64,000 nt of DNA, taken from NCBI RefSeq assembly GCF_004135735.1, contig NZ_CP012670.1, positions 8,076,501 through 8,140,500 of the forward strand, in the 5' to 3' direction. The notes beneath the pieces were generated by a model, which saw only the letters and a list, made by a program, of their open reading frames with translations, ran no database searches and was not told the DNA's origin. The stretch is from Sorangium cellulosum. Its GTDB lineage: Bacteria > Myxococcota_A > Polyangia > Polyangiales > Polyangiaceae. The position numbers were made by a program, and so were the translations under genes. Shown here piece after piece: positions 54,262 through 64,000 of this stretch (positions are counted from its first letter, which is position 1; every line of letters starts with the position of its first letter).

Positions 54262-56157
54262 ATGAGATCGATCGGAGCGGCCGGGATCGTGGGTTTTTGG
54301 GCGCGAGCGGGGTGGATCGCGACGCTCGGGGCCGCGCTGGTCGTGCCGCCGCTCGCGAGCACGAGCTGCGCCGGCAAGGAGACGGCGAGCCCCGTGGACG
54401 CGTCCGGCGGCGCGGGGGGCCGCGGCGGCGCGGAGGGGGCTGGTGAGGGCGCCGCCGGCGCGGGCGGCGCCGCCGGCGCGGGCGGAGGCGGCGCGGAGGG
54501 GGCTGGTGAGGGCGGCGCCGCCGGCGCGGGCGGCGGTCGGGACGACGACACCGTGCGCGTGCAGATCCTCGCCTTCAACGATTTCCACGGCAACCTGGAG
54601 CCGCCCGCCGGCAGCGGCGGCAGGATCACGCTGCCCGACGAGGCGCAGGTCGACGCGGGCGGCGCCGCGTTCTTCGCGTCGCGCATCGCCGCGCTCCGCG
54701 CCACGAACCCGAACACCGTGGTGGTCTCGGCGGGGGATCTCATCGGCGCGAGCCCGCTCGTGTCGGCGCTGTTCCACGACGAGCCCACCATCGAGGCCAT
54801 GAACCTCATCGGCCTCGACATCAACGGCGTCGGGAACCACGAGTTCGACAAGGGGACGGCCGAGCTCCTCCGGATGCAGCACGGCGGGTGCCACCCGGTC
54901 GACGGCTGCGCGGACGGCACCCCCTTCACGGGCGCGAGCTTCCGCTTCCTCGCGGCCAACGTCGTCGTGGACCCGGCGACCCACAAGACGCTCTTTCCGG
55001 CCTACGACGTCCGCGAGCTCGACGGCGTGAAGATCGCCTTCATCGGCATGACGCTCGAGGGCACGCCGTCGATCGTCACGCCGGCCGGCGTCGCCGGGCT
55101 GACGTTCCTCGACGAGGTCGACACGGTGAACGCCCTCGTCCCGGAGCTCACCGCGCGGGGGATCGAGGCCATCGTGGTGGTGCTGCACGAGGGCGGGATG
55201 CCCACCGGCCACCTCAACGAGTGCCCGGAGGTCTCCGGCCCGATCGTCGAGATCGCGACGAACATCGATCCCGCCGTGGATGTCCTCGTCACCGGCCACA
55301 CGCACCAGGCGTACAACTGCGTCCTCGGCGGGAAGATCGTCACGAGCGCCGCCTCGGCCGGGCGGCTGATCACCGACATCGATCTGGAGATCAGCAAGCG
55401 CACGGGCGAGGTGGTGGCGAAGACGGCGAGCAACGTCGTCGTGGCGCGCGAGGCGCCCGACGCGGCGGTGGACGCGCTCGTGACGCGGTACAAGGACCTC
55501 TCGGCGCCGCTGGCCGCCACGCAGGTCGGCGCCATCACGGCGACGCTCGAGCGCGCGGCCCCGGCCATGGGCGCGGGGCTGTCCGCGATGGGCGCGGTGA
55601 TCGCCGACTCCCAGCTCGCCGCCACGCGCGAGCCGAGCGTCGGCGGGGCGCAGATCGCGTTCATGAACCCGGGCGGCGTCCGCGCCGACCTGACCTACGC
55701 CGCTTCGCCCGGGGAGCCCGCCGACGGCGTGGTCACGTTCGGCGAGATCTTCGCCGTGCAGCCGTTCGGCAACAGCCTGGTCGTGATGACGCTCACGGGC
55801 GCGCAGATCCACGCGCTGCTGGAGCAGCAGTTCCGGGTGGACGCGATGGGCAACCCGCGGGCCACGATCCTCCAGGTGTCGAGCGGGTTCTCCTACACCT
55901 ACAGCCAGAGCGCGCCCGTCGGCGCGAAGGTCGAGCCGGCGTCGATCCGGCTCGACGGCGTCCCGCTCGACCCCGCCGCGAGCTACCGGGTGACGGTGAA
56001 CAGCTTCCTGGCGAGCGGCGGCGACGGCTTCACGGTGCTCGTCGACGGCGAGGACCGCCTCGGCGGGGCGCTGGATCTCGACGCCATGCGCGACTACCTC
56101 GCGCGCCAGTCGCCCCTCTCGCCCCCCGCGCTCGACCGGATCACGGTCGTGCCCTGA
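54262..56157 (+). CDS. secreted 5'-nucleotidase/UDP-sugar hydrolase family protein
   Basis: A 631-residue exported metallophosphatase. The N-terminus has a signal helix (WIATLGAALVVPPLASTSC, lipobox-like Cys) and a Gly/Ala/Glu repeat linker. The metallophosphoesterase part shows LAFNDFHGNLEP near 107, VVSAGDLIGASP near 154, NGVGNHEFDKGT near 191 and VLVTGHTHQAYNC near 343, all metal ligands present. The C-terminal 5_nucleotid_C domain has FMNPGGVRADL near 470 and TVNSFLASGGDGFTV for substrate stacking. It would release phosphate from extracellular nucleotides. ATG 54262 follows GGAGGAGCAG. Confidence 0.92.
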   Translation: MRSIGAAGIVGFWARAGWIATLGAALVVPPLASTSCAGKETASPVDASGGAGGRGGAEGAGEGAAGAGGAAGAGGGGAEGAGEGGAAGAGGGRDDDTVRVQILAFNDFHGNLEPPAGSGGRITLPDEAQVDAGGAAFFASRIAALRATNPNTVVVSAGDLIGASPLVSALFHDEPTIEAMNLIGLDINGVGNHEFDKGTAELLRMQHGGCHPVDGCADGTPFTGASFRFLAANVVVDPATHKTLFPAYDVRELDGVKIAFIGMTLEGTPSIVTPAGVAGLTFLDEVDTVNALVPELTARGIEAIVVVLHEGGMPTGHLNECPEVSGPIVEIATNIDPAVDVLVTGHTHQAYNCVLGGKIVTSAASAGRLITDIDLEISKRTGEVVAKTASNVVVAREAPDAAVDALVTRYKDLSAPLAATQVGAITATLERAAPAMGAGLSAMGAVIADSQLAATREPSVGGAQIAFMNPGGVRADLTYAASPGEPADGVVTFGEIFAVQPFGNSLVVMTLTGAQIHALLEQQFRVDAMGNPRATILQVSSGFSYTYSQSAPVGAKVEPASIRLDGVPLDPAASYRVTVNSFLASGGDGFTVLVDGEDRLGGALDLDAMRDYLARQSPLSPPALDRITVVP

Positions 56158-56223
56158 GGGCGCCTCTCGAGACCTCCCCGGCCTCGTTCGGCGCCCTGGG
56201 CCGGCGCCCCGCCGCTCCCGGCG

Positions 56224-58335
56224 TCACGGCCGAGGAGGCCACGCCATCCGCTGCTCGGCCGCGACCGGCGCGCGGTGGATGGCGGGGGGCGCCGCGAACG
56301 ACGCGCGCGGCGAGGCGCCGTCGTCCGACAGCGCCCTCGGCCACCAGTCCATGCTGAGGTGGATGTGGTGGTGGTGGTAAGGCCACCCCGCGCCGTACGC
56401 CATCCGGTCCGAGAAGCTCGCGAGCTCGCTGTCCGTGATCCTCCTCGGATCCCCCTTCGGCAAGCGGCTCAGCGCGGCCGCGGTCTGCGACAGGAACGGC
56501 GCGATCACCTGGTCCACGCCGACGACGCGCGTGCGCGGCGAGCGGAACAGCCTGGCCATGAAGAACGCCTGCCGCTCCAGGTCGACGACGTGACTCCGCC
56601 GCGCGGCCGACGAGCAGTACTGGTCCTCGTGCTTCGACCCGCCCCCGCAGATGATCTCCGCGTTGTTGGCGCCGTCCGTCTGGAAGTAGGCGATGTCGAT
56701 GTTGCCGCCCTGGTCGTGCGTCGATTTCGGGTGGCGCGGGTGGCCGACGTCGTAGCCGGGGGTCGTGCCGTCGATCTGGCAGACGTCGATGAGCGACAGC
56801 GGCGTCGTGCCCGGGAAGGCCCGCTGCGTCGCCGCGAGCGCGTCGCGGACGAGCATGATGAGCTCGCGCCGGGCAAAGCGGTAGTTGCTGAACGTCTCCC
56901 AGACGTAGCCGCCGCCGACCACCGAGTCGTCCGGATCGGCGAACGGGAACGGCAAGAGCCCGCTGCCGCCGTCGCCCCGGCCGGCGCACTCGTCGAAGGC
57001 GAAGCCGGCGCCCGTGCAGCTCGAGCCGTCGACGTAGGGATACGAGGTCACGTCGAGCCGGTACGCGTTCTGCCCCCCGGCGTGGCCGATCACGCGGAGG
57101 AAGTACTCGGCGCCTCCGCGCTCGGAGTAGAACCCGTAAACCTCCGTGTCCGTCTCCTGATCGCGGTACGCGTACGGGTAATGATCGCCGTACCGCGAGC
57201 CGAGCAGGCGCCCCTCGCCGTCGTACGCCACGAGGTCGAGGTCCCCGTCGGCGTGCGGGAAGCGGACGCCCACGCGGACGATCGTCCGCTCCGGCACCAC
57301 GATCCGGAGCCAGTCCTCGTCGCCCTCGCACAGCGAGAGCTCCGTCGAGGTGTCCGAGGCCAGGCGCGCCGCGGACCCGAGATCGTCGTTCGGCTCGAGC
57401 GCGTCGCCCCCCGCGCCGCAGGCGGAGGTCTCCGTGCCCTTGCGGCACACGCCCCCCTCGCACGTGGCGCCGTCCGGGCACCACCCGGACGGGACGGCCG
57501 GCGAGCACGCGACCTTATCCGAGACGCACTGCTCCCCGAGGCACGTCGTGCCGTCCGGGCACGTCGAGGCGGCGTCGCACCCGGCGAAGCAGGCGGAGCG
57601 GCCCCCCGCGCCCTCGACGGCGTGGCACACGTAGCCGGCCCGGCAGTCCAGATCGCTGCCGCAGGTGTTCAGGCACACGGGCGAGCCGCCGGCCGCCGCG
57701 GGGAAGCAGCCCGCCTCGGGGCCGCACTGCCTGTCGCTCCTGCAGTCGAAGGCGAGGCAGTAGCCCTCGACCCAGCCGTTCGGCTCCGCGCTGTCCGCGT
57801 CGCTGTAGCAGGTCGCGCCGGGCAGCGAGCACGCGCTCGCCGTGTCGCAGGGCGAGCCCACGGCGCCCTCGGCCACCGCGTCCTCCGCGCACGCGACGCC
57901 GCAGGCCGGGTTGCACCCGTCGCCGCGCCGCGGGGAGCAAAGGCCATGACGGCTCTGCACGCCCTCGCAGGTCGCGGGATCGTAGACGGGATGACACACC
58001 CCCGTGTCCGTCAGGATGTCGGTGTTGAAGCAGCGGAACCCGGGAGCGCACCCCTGTTCGGTGCCCGGCGCCGCGCACGGCCCCTCCGCGCGCTCCATGC
58101 AGATGCCGAGCATGCAGAGCCCCGCCTCGCAGTCCGCGTCGCAGGCGCAGCGCGCCCCCGCCGACCCGACCTTCGGACCCGCGGGGCTGCGCAGCGCGCG
58201 GTCGCCGCCCCCGTCGCTGACGGCGCCGTCGCTGTCGCCCGAGGGCGCCGCAGCCCACTCTCCCCCATCACATCCTTCCAGAACGCCCGTGAGCGCCGGC
58301 GCGATCACGAAGAGCCATTGCCAACGTAGAACCAT
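56224..58335 (-). CDS. Cys-rich lipoprotein with MepA-like murein endopeptidase domain
   Basis: A 703-residue exported protein. The signal (LFVIAPALTGVLEGC) ends in a lipobox. Residues ~60-310 contain about thirty cysteines in short C...C...C units (CDADCEAGLCMLGIC and similar), likely disulfide modules. A pre-peptidase-C-like beta domain follows (EPNDDLGSAARL to YFLRVIGHAGG). The last ~230 residues resemble penicillin-insensitive murein endopeptidase (LAS/M74): GHPRHPKSTHDQGGNIDIAY holds metal-binding His and Asp, and WPYHHHHIHLSM the final His pair. It probably cuts peptidoglycan cross-links. ATG 58335 is preferred because of AGGTGA before it. Confidence 0.82.
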   Translation of the reverse strand: MVLRWQWLFVIAPALTGVLEGCDGGEWAAAPSGDSDGAVSDGGGDRALRSPAGPKVGSAGARCACDADCEAGLCMLGICMERAEGPCAAPGTEQGCAPGFRCFNTDILTDTGVCHPVYDPATCEGVQSRHGLCSPRRGDGCNPACGVACAEDAVAEGAVGSPCDTASACSLPGATCYSDADSAEPNGWVEGYCLAFDCRSDRQCGPEAGCFPAAAGGSPVCLNTCGSDLDCRAGYVCHAVEGAGGRSACFAGCDAASTCPDGTTCLGEQCVSDKVACSPAVPSGWCPDGATCEGGVCRKGTETSACGAGGDALEPNDDLGSAARLASDTSTELSLCEGDEDWLRIVVPERTIVRVGVRFPHADGDLDLVAYDGEGRLLGSRYGDHYPYAYRDQETDTEVYGFYSERGGAEYFLRVIGHAGGQNAYRLDVTSYPYVDGSSCTGAGFAFDECAGRGDGGSGLLPFPFADPDDSVVGGGYVWETFSNYRFARRELIMLVRDALAATQRAFPGTTPLSLIDVCQIDGTTPGYDVGHPRHPKSTHDQGGNIDIAYFQTDGANNAEIICGGGSKHEDQYCSSAARRSHVVDLERQAFFMARLFRSPRTRVVGVDQVIAPFLSQTAAALSRLPKGDPRRITDSELASFSDRMAYGAGWPYHHHHIHLSMDWWPRALSDDGASPRASFAAPPAIHRAPVAAEQRMAWPPRP

Positions 58336-58510
58336 GTCACCTGCCTGTTGCACGGTGCGAGAACGCACGTGGCGAGCGTTCTAGGCACAGGCGAGGCGTG
58401 ATGGGTTATTGAAAAGAGCTATCGAGTCACGCAGACCACCCCGCGCGAGGATATTCCCACCTTCGCCAGAGGCCCCCGGGCCGCGGTGTCGAATCCGCCG
58501 GTGGGGACGC

Positions 58511-59458
58511 CTACTCGTATTTCTGGCTGACGCGGAAGGAGCCGAGCGATCGCACGCCCGTCGCGTGCTGCTCGAGCAGCGCGAGGGCTTCCTTGAACGA
58601 GGGCTCCTGCGTGCTGCCCTCGCACTCGACGAGGAAGAGGTACTCCTCGGGGCTGTCGGGCAGCGCGCGCGAGACGATGCGCGTGAGGTTGATACCGTAT
58701 CTCCCGAGCGCGGACAGGGCCGCGACCAGGGCCGAGGGGCGGTGCTCCAGGCCGAACACGAGCAGCGTGCGCCCGCCCGAGGGCGGCGGCTCCGCCGTCC
58801 TGCCGACGACGAAGAAGCGCGTGACGTTCTCGCCCTTCACGGCGAGCTTCGGCACCAGGATCTCGAGCTGGTAGATCGCCGCCGCGCCCTTGTTGCCGAC
58901 CGCCCAGGCCTCGCCGTCCTGCGCCGCGCGCTCCACGGCCTCGGCGGTGCTCTCCGCCTCGAGGATCTGCGCGTCGGGGTACTGCGCGCGCAGCCAGTCG
59001 CCGCAGTGCTTGAGCGGGACGAAGTGCGAGTAGATGCGCCTCGGCGCCGCGCCCCGCCTGCCGAGGAGCGACAGGGTGACGTGGAGCGACAGCTCCTCGC
59101 AGACGACGAGCTCGGCGCCCGTGCCCTCGCGGCGGATCAGCCGATCCACGGTGTCGTAGATCGGCCCGCCCACCGCGTTCTCGATCGGCACGACGCCGTA
59201 GGTCGCCGCGTCGCCGGCCACCGCGTCGAACACCGCCGAGATGGTGCGCCGGGGCGTGAGGTCCGCGCCCTGGCCGAAGCGCCGGGACGCGACCTCATGG
59301 CTGAACGTGCCCGGCCGCCCGAAATAGGCGACGCGCAGGCGCGGCAGCGCGGCCTCGCCCGCGTCCCCGGCCGGCGCGGCCTCCCCCGCGCCCCCGGCGG
59401 GCGCGGGCACGGCCGCGGCGCGGCGCGGCGCCCCCGGATCCCCCGCGTCAGCGGACAT
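58511..59458 (-). CDS. pheA: prephenate dehydratase
   Basis: A 315-residue monofunctional prephenate dehydratase of phenylalanine synthesis. Visible are AYFGRPGTFSHEVASRRFG near 45, VPIENAVGGPIYDTVDRL near 90 (usual ENS.GGSV..T), LSLLGRRG, HFVPLKHCGDWL, STAEAVERAA and VTRFFVVGR with the catalytic Thr-Arg-Phe, then a C-terminal ACT domain (ALVAALSALGRYGINLTRIV, then SRAL) for feedback control by phenylalanine. ATG 59458 starts a ~40-residue Ala/Pro/Gly leader without known function; the next good start lies after it. No chorismate mutase domain is fused. Confidence 0.92.
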   Translation of the reverse strand: MSADAGDPGAPRRAAAVPAPAGGAGEAAPAGDAGEAALPRLRVAYFGRPGTFSHEVASRRFGQGADLTPRRTISAVFDAVAGDAATYGVVPIENAVGGPIYDTVDRLIRREGTGAELVVCEELSLHVTLSLLGRRGAAPRRIYSHFVPLKHCGDWLRAQYPDAQILEAESTAEAVERAAQDGEAWAVGNKGAAAIYQLEILVPKLAVKGENVTRFFVVGRTAEPPPSGGRTLLVFGLEHRPSALVAALSALGRYGINLTRIVSRALPDSPEEYLFLVECEGSTQEPSFKEALALLEQHATGVRSLGSFRVSQKYE

Positions 59459-59989
59459 GGCCGAGGAGCATGGCGCCGGAGAGGCCGCGGGCGATCGCGG
59501 CGCGCCTCCGGCAGGGCACGCCAAGCCGCCGGAGGGGCGGCGCTGTTCGATGACACGTGTGCATCAAGCGCCCGCCTGTCTACCGGGACGACGCCGTGGC
59601 GTCCAGGGGTCCTGCGGGGAAACACCGCACCCGCGCGGCGGGCCTGGCGCCGGGGCCCCGCGCCAGGCCGGCGGCCGGGTCGCGCGGGCGACCGGCGCCG
59701 CCGCGCAGCGCGCGGGAGCGGACGCGCGCGGCCGGTGAGCATGAGGAACGATCGTTACCCCCCATGAACCATCGTCCCAGCGTCCGTTTCTCTGGCGATT
59801 CTGCCTCGTCACACGCAATCGCCGCCGGATGACCCCCGTCCGCCAGCGAACACATCCACCCACATGAGCCCACCCCAGAGATCACCTTTTCGCCCATGAT
59901 CCTCTCGACCCTGTTTTGCAAGTTTCGTTTCTTGTGATAACGATCGTTACGAAACGCCCGACACGGGGCTTGGGAGCAACGGTGCACAG
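59459..59989. promoter_or_regulatory. regulatory region with two identical palindromes before the ECF sigma gene
   Basis: About 530 bases without a gene. The palindrome AACGATCGTT occurs at 59747-59756 and 59939-59948, the second only ~42 bases before the sigma-factor start, in a locally AT-rich stretch (about 59881-59950). These are likely operator or promoter elements; GGAACG before the first also resembles an ECF -35 element. Confidence 0.55.
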
Positions 59990-60589
59990 TTGCAGGACGA
60001 CAGGGAAAAGGCCTTCTGGCGGCTCTTCAACAAGAACACGATCGTGCTCGTACGGCGCTGGTTGCGGCTCCTCGGGGTGCCCCGGCGGGATCGGCGAGAC
60101 GTCGCGCAGGACGTGATGCTCGCGGCGCACTTGAGCTTCTCGAAATACGACCCCGAGCGGGGGTCACCGGAACGCTGGCTCAACCGGATCGCGGTGCACA
60201 TCGCCTCCCATTACGGAGAGCGCTCGCGGCGCCGGGTGGAGGTGCCGTTGCCGGACGACCTCGAGGTGGCGATCGAGCAGCCGTCGGCGGAGGAGCAGAT
60301 CGGGTCGGAGTGCGATCGCCTGTTGGCGCTCTCGCTCCTGCGGGAGCTCGACGACGAGCTCAGCGCGATCCTCGTGGCGCACGACATCGAGGGCGTCCCG
60401 ATGGCAGAGTTCGCGAGCCAGTGCGGAATCCCGCTCTCGACCGCGTACAAGCGGCGGCTCCGCGCGCTCGCCGCGTTTCAGCTCCTGGCGGCGCAGCGGC
60501 TCACGGCGATGGGCGAGCGGGAGCCCGGGCCCCGGCCGCCCCCCGGCGAGGCGCCGCGCCTCGTCCTCGTCTCGTCCGCGCGGCCGTGA
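59990..60589 (+). CDS. ECF-type RNA polymerase sigma factor
   Basis: A 199-residue sigma-70-family protein. Region 2 spans about 8-75 (FWRLFNKNTIVLVRRWLRLL then DRRDVAQDVMLAAHLSFSKY and ERWLNRIAVHIASHY), and region 4 spans about 120-165 (LLRELDDELSAILVAHDIEG then CGIPLSTAYKRRLRALAAF). It starts at TTG 59990, as no in-frame ATG or GTG with a ribosome site is available. No anti-sigma gene is adjacent; a C-terminal Pro/Arg-rich tail of ~25 residues is extra. The duplicated palindrome upstream suggests self-control. Confidence 0.85.
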   Translation: MQDDREKAFWRLFNKNTIVLVRRWLRLLGVPRRDRRDVAQDVMLAAHLSFSKYDPERGSPERWLNRIAVHIASHYGERSRRRVEVPLPDDLEVAIEQPSAEEQIGSECDRLLALSLLRELDDELSAILVAHDIEGVPMAEFASQCGIPLSTAYKRRLRALAAFQLLAAQRLTAMGEREPGPRPPPGEAPRLVLVSSARP

Positions 60590-60600
60590 GGCTCACCCGA

Positions 60601-61053
60601 TCATCGCCCGGGGCGCCGGCCCGACGACGCGGGGGCGCCGGCCCGCGCCGCGCGCTCGTCCGGCCGGGGCCGGGAGCGCAGCCGCGAGCGCTCCGGATCC
60701 TCGTTGATGAGCGCGAGGATAGCCTGCTTCTTCGGCGAGCCCTCGGGCTCGATCAAGAGGAAGAGGATCGCCTCCTGGAGCGCCTCGGGCGCGCGGTCGA
60801 AGCGATCGGCGACGACCGCGGAGACCGGGCTCCGCCCGTCGCCGGGCAGGAGGAGTCGAGCATCGCAGTTGAGCCCCTGAGCGATGAGCCCCAGCGCGCC
60901 GAGCCCGAGATCGCGCTCTCCGCGCTCCACCTGCCGCAGGTACGTCGCGGAGAGGCGCGCCTTCTCGGCGAACTCGGCGTAGCTGAGCCCGTGCAGCAGC
61001 CGGAGCACGCGAATGGCCCGGCCGACCTCCCTGGGAAGCGCGTCATCGCCCAT
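60601..61053 (-). CDS. XRE-family helix-turn-helix regulator
   Basis: A 150-residue protein. Residues ~9-65 are a Cro/C1 HTH: VGRAIRVLRLLHGLSYAEFA, EKARLSATYLRQVERGERDL, GLGALGLIAQGLNC. The rest is a helical part of unknown role (ALQEAILFLLIEPEGSPKKQ) and a basic disordered tail. It ends 12 bases from the converging sigma-factor stop. The target genes are not known. Confidence 0.88.
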   Translation of the reverse strand: MGDDALPREVGRAIRVLRLLHGLSYAEFAEKARLSATYLRQVERGERDLGLGALGLIAQGLNCDARLLLPGDGRSPVSAVVADRFDRAPEALQEAILFLLIEPEGSPKKQAILALINEDPERSRLRSRPRPDERAARAGAPASSGRRPGR

Positions 61054-61369
61054 GGCCGGCGCAGCCTATCAACTCCCGCCGCGACCGGAAAAGGACGATC
61101 GCACCTTTCTCTCTTCCTCTCATCCGCGCCGCGCGGCGCGGACACGCCCATCGAGGCCCGATACTTACTATAACTGATTCAGCTCCTCCACGAGCGCCCG
61201 GGAGTGCGCGTTCTCGGTCTTTTCGGACAGCGCGGTTGTGAGCGAGAGCGCCCGTCTCCACGCATGGGTTGGCGCTTGGTGCTCCCCGGCGCGCGATGTA
61301 CCATGACGCGCGCGCCATCGATGGCGTATCCCGGACGCCGGAGCGACGGCGAGCGATGACAGGGGATCG
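61054..61369. other. intergenic region between divergent genes
   Basis: 316 bases with an AT-rich patch at 61160-61185 (ACTTACTATAACTGATT) that probably contains a promoter. A short minus-strand frame (SEKTENAHSRALVEELNQL) looks protein-like, but I cannot support it as a gene. Confidence 0.35.
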
Positions 61370-61963
61370 ATGATCCGTCTGGAGCTTTCAGGAGAGCACA
61401 CCCGGCTGTGCTCGACGCTGTGCGGTCAGTGCCCGCAAGGGCCCGCGGGGTGCTGCTTCAGCCCGCCCGAGCTCGACTGGACGGACATCGGGCGCATCGT
61501 CTCGCTCGGCGGCCGCGGCTGGCTGCTCGAGCAGCTCGCCGCGCGGAACCTGCGCCCGGCGAGCCGCGGCCTCGCGCTCCGGCGCGTGCGAAGGCGGGAG
61601 GAGCGCACGGCGCCGCGGCAGTCGAAGTGCGTCTATCACGGCGCGCGCGGCTGCACGATCCCCGCCGAGCGGCGGGCGGCGACGTGCAATTACTTCCTCT
61701 GCGAGGACGCGTTCGCCGAGCGGCTGGACGGCCGGGCGGATCCGGCCTCCGCCGCGAGCCGGAGGGCGCACGCCCTCCTGCGGGCCCTCTACGACCGCTG
61801 GGATCGCGAGCTCGCCGAGGCGGTCGCCGCCCGGCCGGAGGGGCCGTCGTGGGACGCCGCGTTCCTCGACTGGCTGGGCGCGGAGTTCGAGCGGCTGTCA
61901 CGCGCGTCGCGCGCCGAGATCGACGCGATCGACGCGATCGACGCGCTCGATCCGCTCGGGTAG
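61370..61963 (+). CDS. YkgJ-like Cys-cluster protein
   Basis: A 197-residue cytoplasmic protein of the zinc/iron-chelating YkgJ family. Cysteines lie in CGQCPQGPAGCCFSPPELDW near residue 18, QSKCVYHGARGCTIPAERRA near 84 and TCNYFLCEDAF near 105, the full set usual for the family (C..C..G..CC, C...GC.IP..R...C..F.C). The metal and role are not known. The start is ATG 61370. The tail has an EIDAIDAIDALD repeat. Confidence 0.85.
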   Translation: MIRLELSGEHTRLCSTLCGQCPQGPAGCCFSPPELDWTDIGRIVSLGGRGWLLEQLAARNLRPASRGLALRRVRRREERTAPRQSKCVYHGARGCTIPAERRAATCNYFLCEDAFAERLDGRADPASAASRRAHALLRALYDRWDRELAEAVAARPEGPSWDAAFLDWLGAEFERLSRASRAEIDAIDAIDALDPLG

Positions 61964-61999
61964 CACGCCGCCCCCCCGCCGGCGGCGCCGAGGCGCGCG

Positions 62000-64000
<2,001 letters not shown>

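Noticed and set aside
56275..58329. A 684-residue plus-strand frame opposite the Cys-rich lipoprotein
   Set aside because: It is an Arg/Val/Ala-rich shadow; the minus strand has a signal peptide, disulfide modules and peptidase motifs.

Overview
This is a very GC-rich bacterial window, about 70% or more over most genes. It is dense in lipoproteins, Gly/Ala-rich secreted proteins and Ser/Thr kinase signalling. One secreted protein (46392-47807) ends in a Cys - membrane helix - Arg tail of the MYXO-CTERM type. Together these point to a myxobacterium of the Sorangium/Polyangium type; this is inferred from gene content and composition, with no rRNA in the window to confirm it.

Region 1 (1-20460) is a class 1 DISARM anti-phage locus in two co-directional blocks. 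Block A holds the C-terminal end of drmD, then drmMI, an ABC-type ATPase and a small basic protein, each overlapping or close to the next. Block B holds drmA, drmB and drmC with one-base stop/start overlaps. Between the blocks, on the other strand, lies an Rhs polymorphic-toxin gene translationally coupled (ATGA overlap) to a glutamate-racemase-like protein without catalytic cysteines. The rhs gene is split by an IS110-family element; removing the element restores the frame exactly. The long 5' non-coding end of the element can fold into nested stems and is a candidate bridge RNA.

Region 2 (20652-31875) holds metabolic and envelope genes: a sugar-nucleotide-type epimerase with a deoxyhypusine-synthase-like protein, a phosphotransferase, a GT2 glycosyltransferase, a C45 autoproteolytic hydrolase, a Ser/Thr kinase fused through a membrane helix to a di-heme cytochrome c peroxidase, a LolA-like carrier and an FGE-sulfatase-like lipoprotein. 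Simple-sequence and inverted repeats are common between these genes.

Region 3 (31900-38960) is a lower-GC accessory zone. It has a PIN-like toxin/antitoxin pair, DUF4291, VOC and HEAT-like genes, a methyltransferase, a second antitoxin whose toxin is truncated, fragments of rtcB and radC, and one gene ending in an integron attC-like site.

Region 4 (38961-42777) is an RNA-repair and ribosome-rescue module: an rtcB-prfH operon on the minus strand and a divergent sigma-54 activator with a CARF-like N-terminus. Between them lie a good sigma-54 promoter and three copies of a probable activator site.

Region 5 (42888-64000) holds mostly secreted or lipoprotein genes: thermonuclease, VWA, BNR repeat, M12-type protease with ricin-B lectin, dienelactone hydrolase, intradiol dioxygenase, 5'-nucleotidase and a MepA-like peptidase. 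It also has a response regulator, prephenate dehydratase, an ECF sigma factor, an XRE regulator, a YkgJ-like protein and most of priA. Two genes look like products of in-frame internal deletion: a substrate-binding-protein/permease chimera and a shortened PLP decarboxylase. I saw no tRNA, rRNA or CRISPR array.
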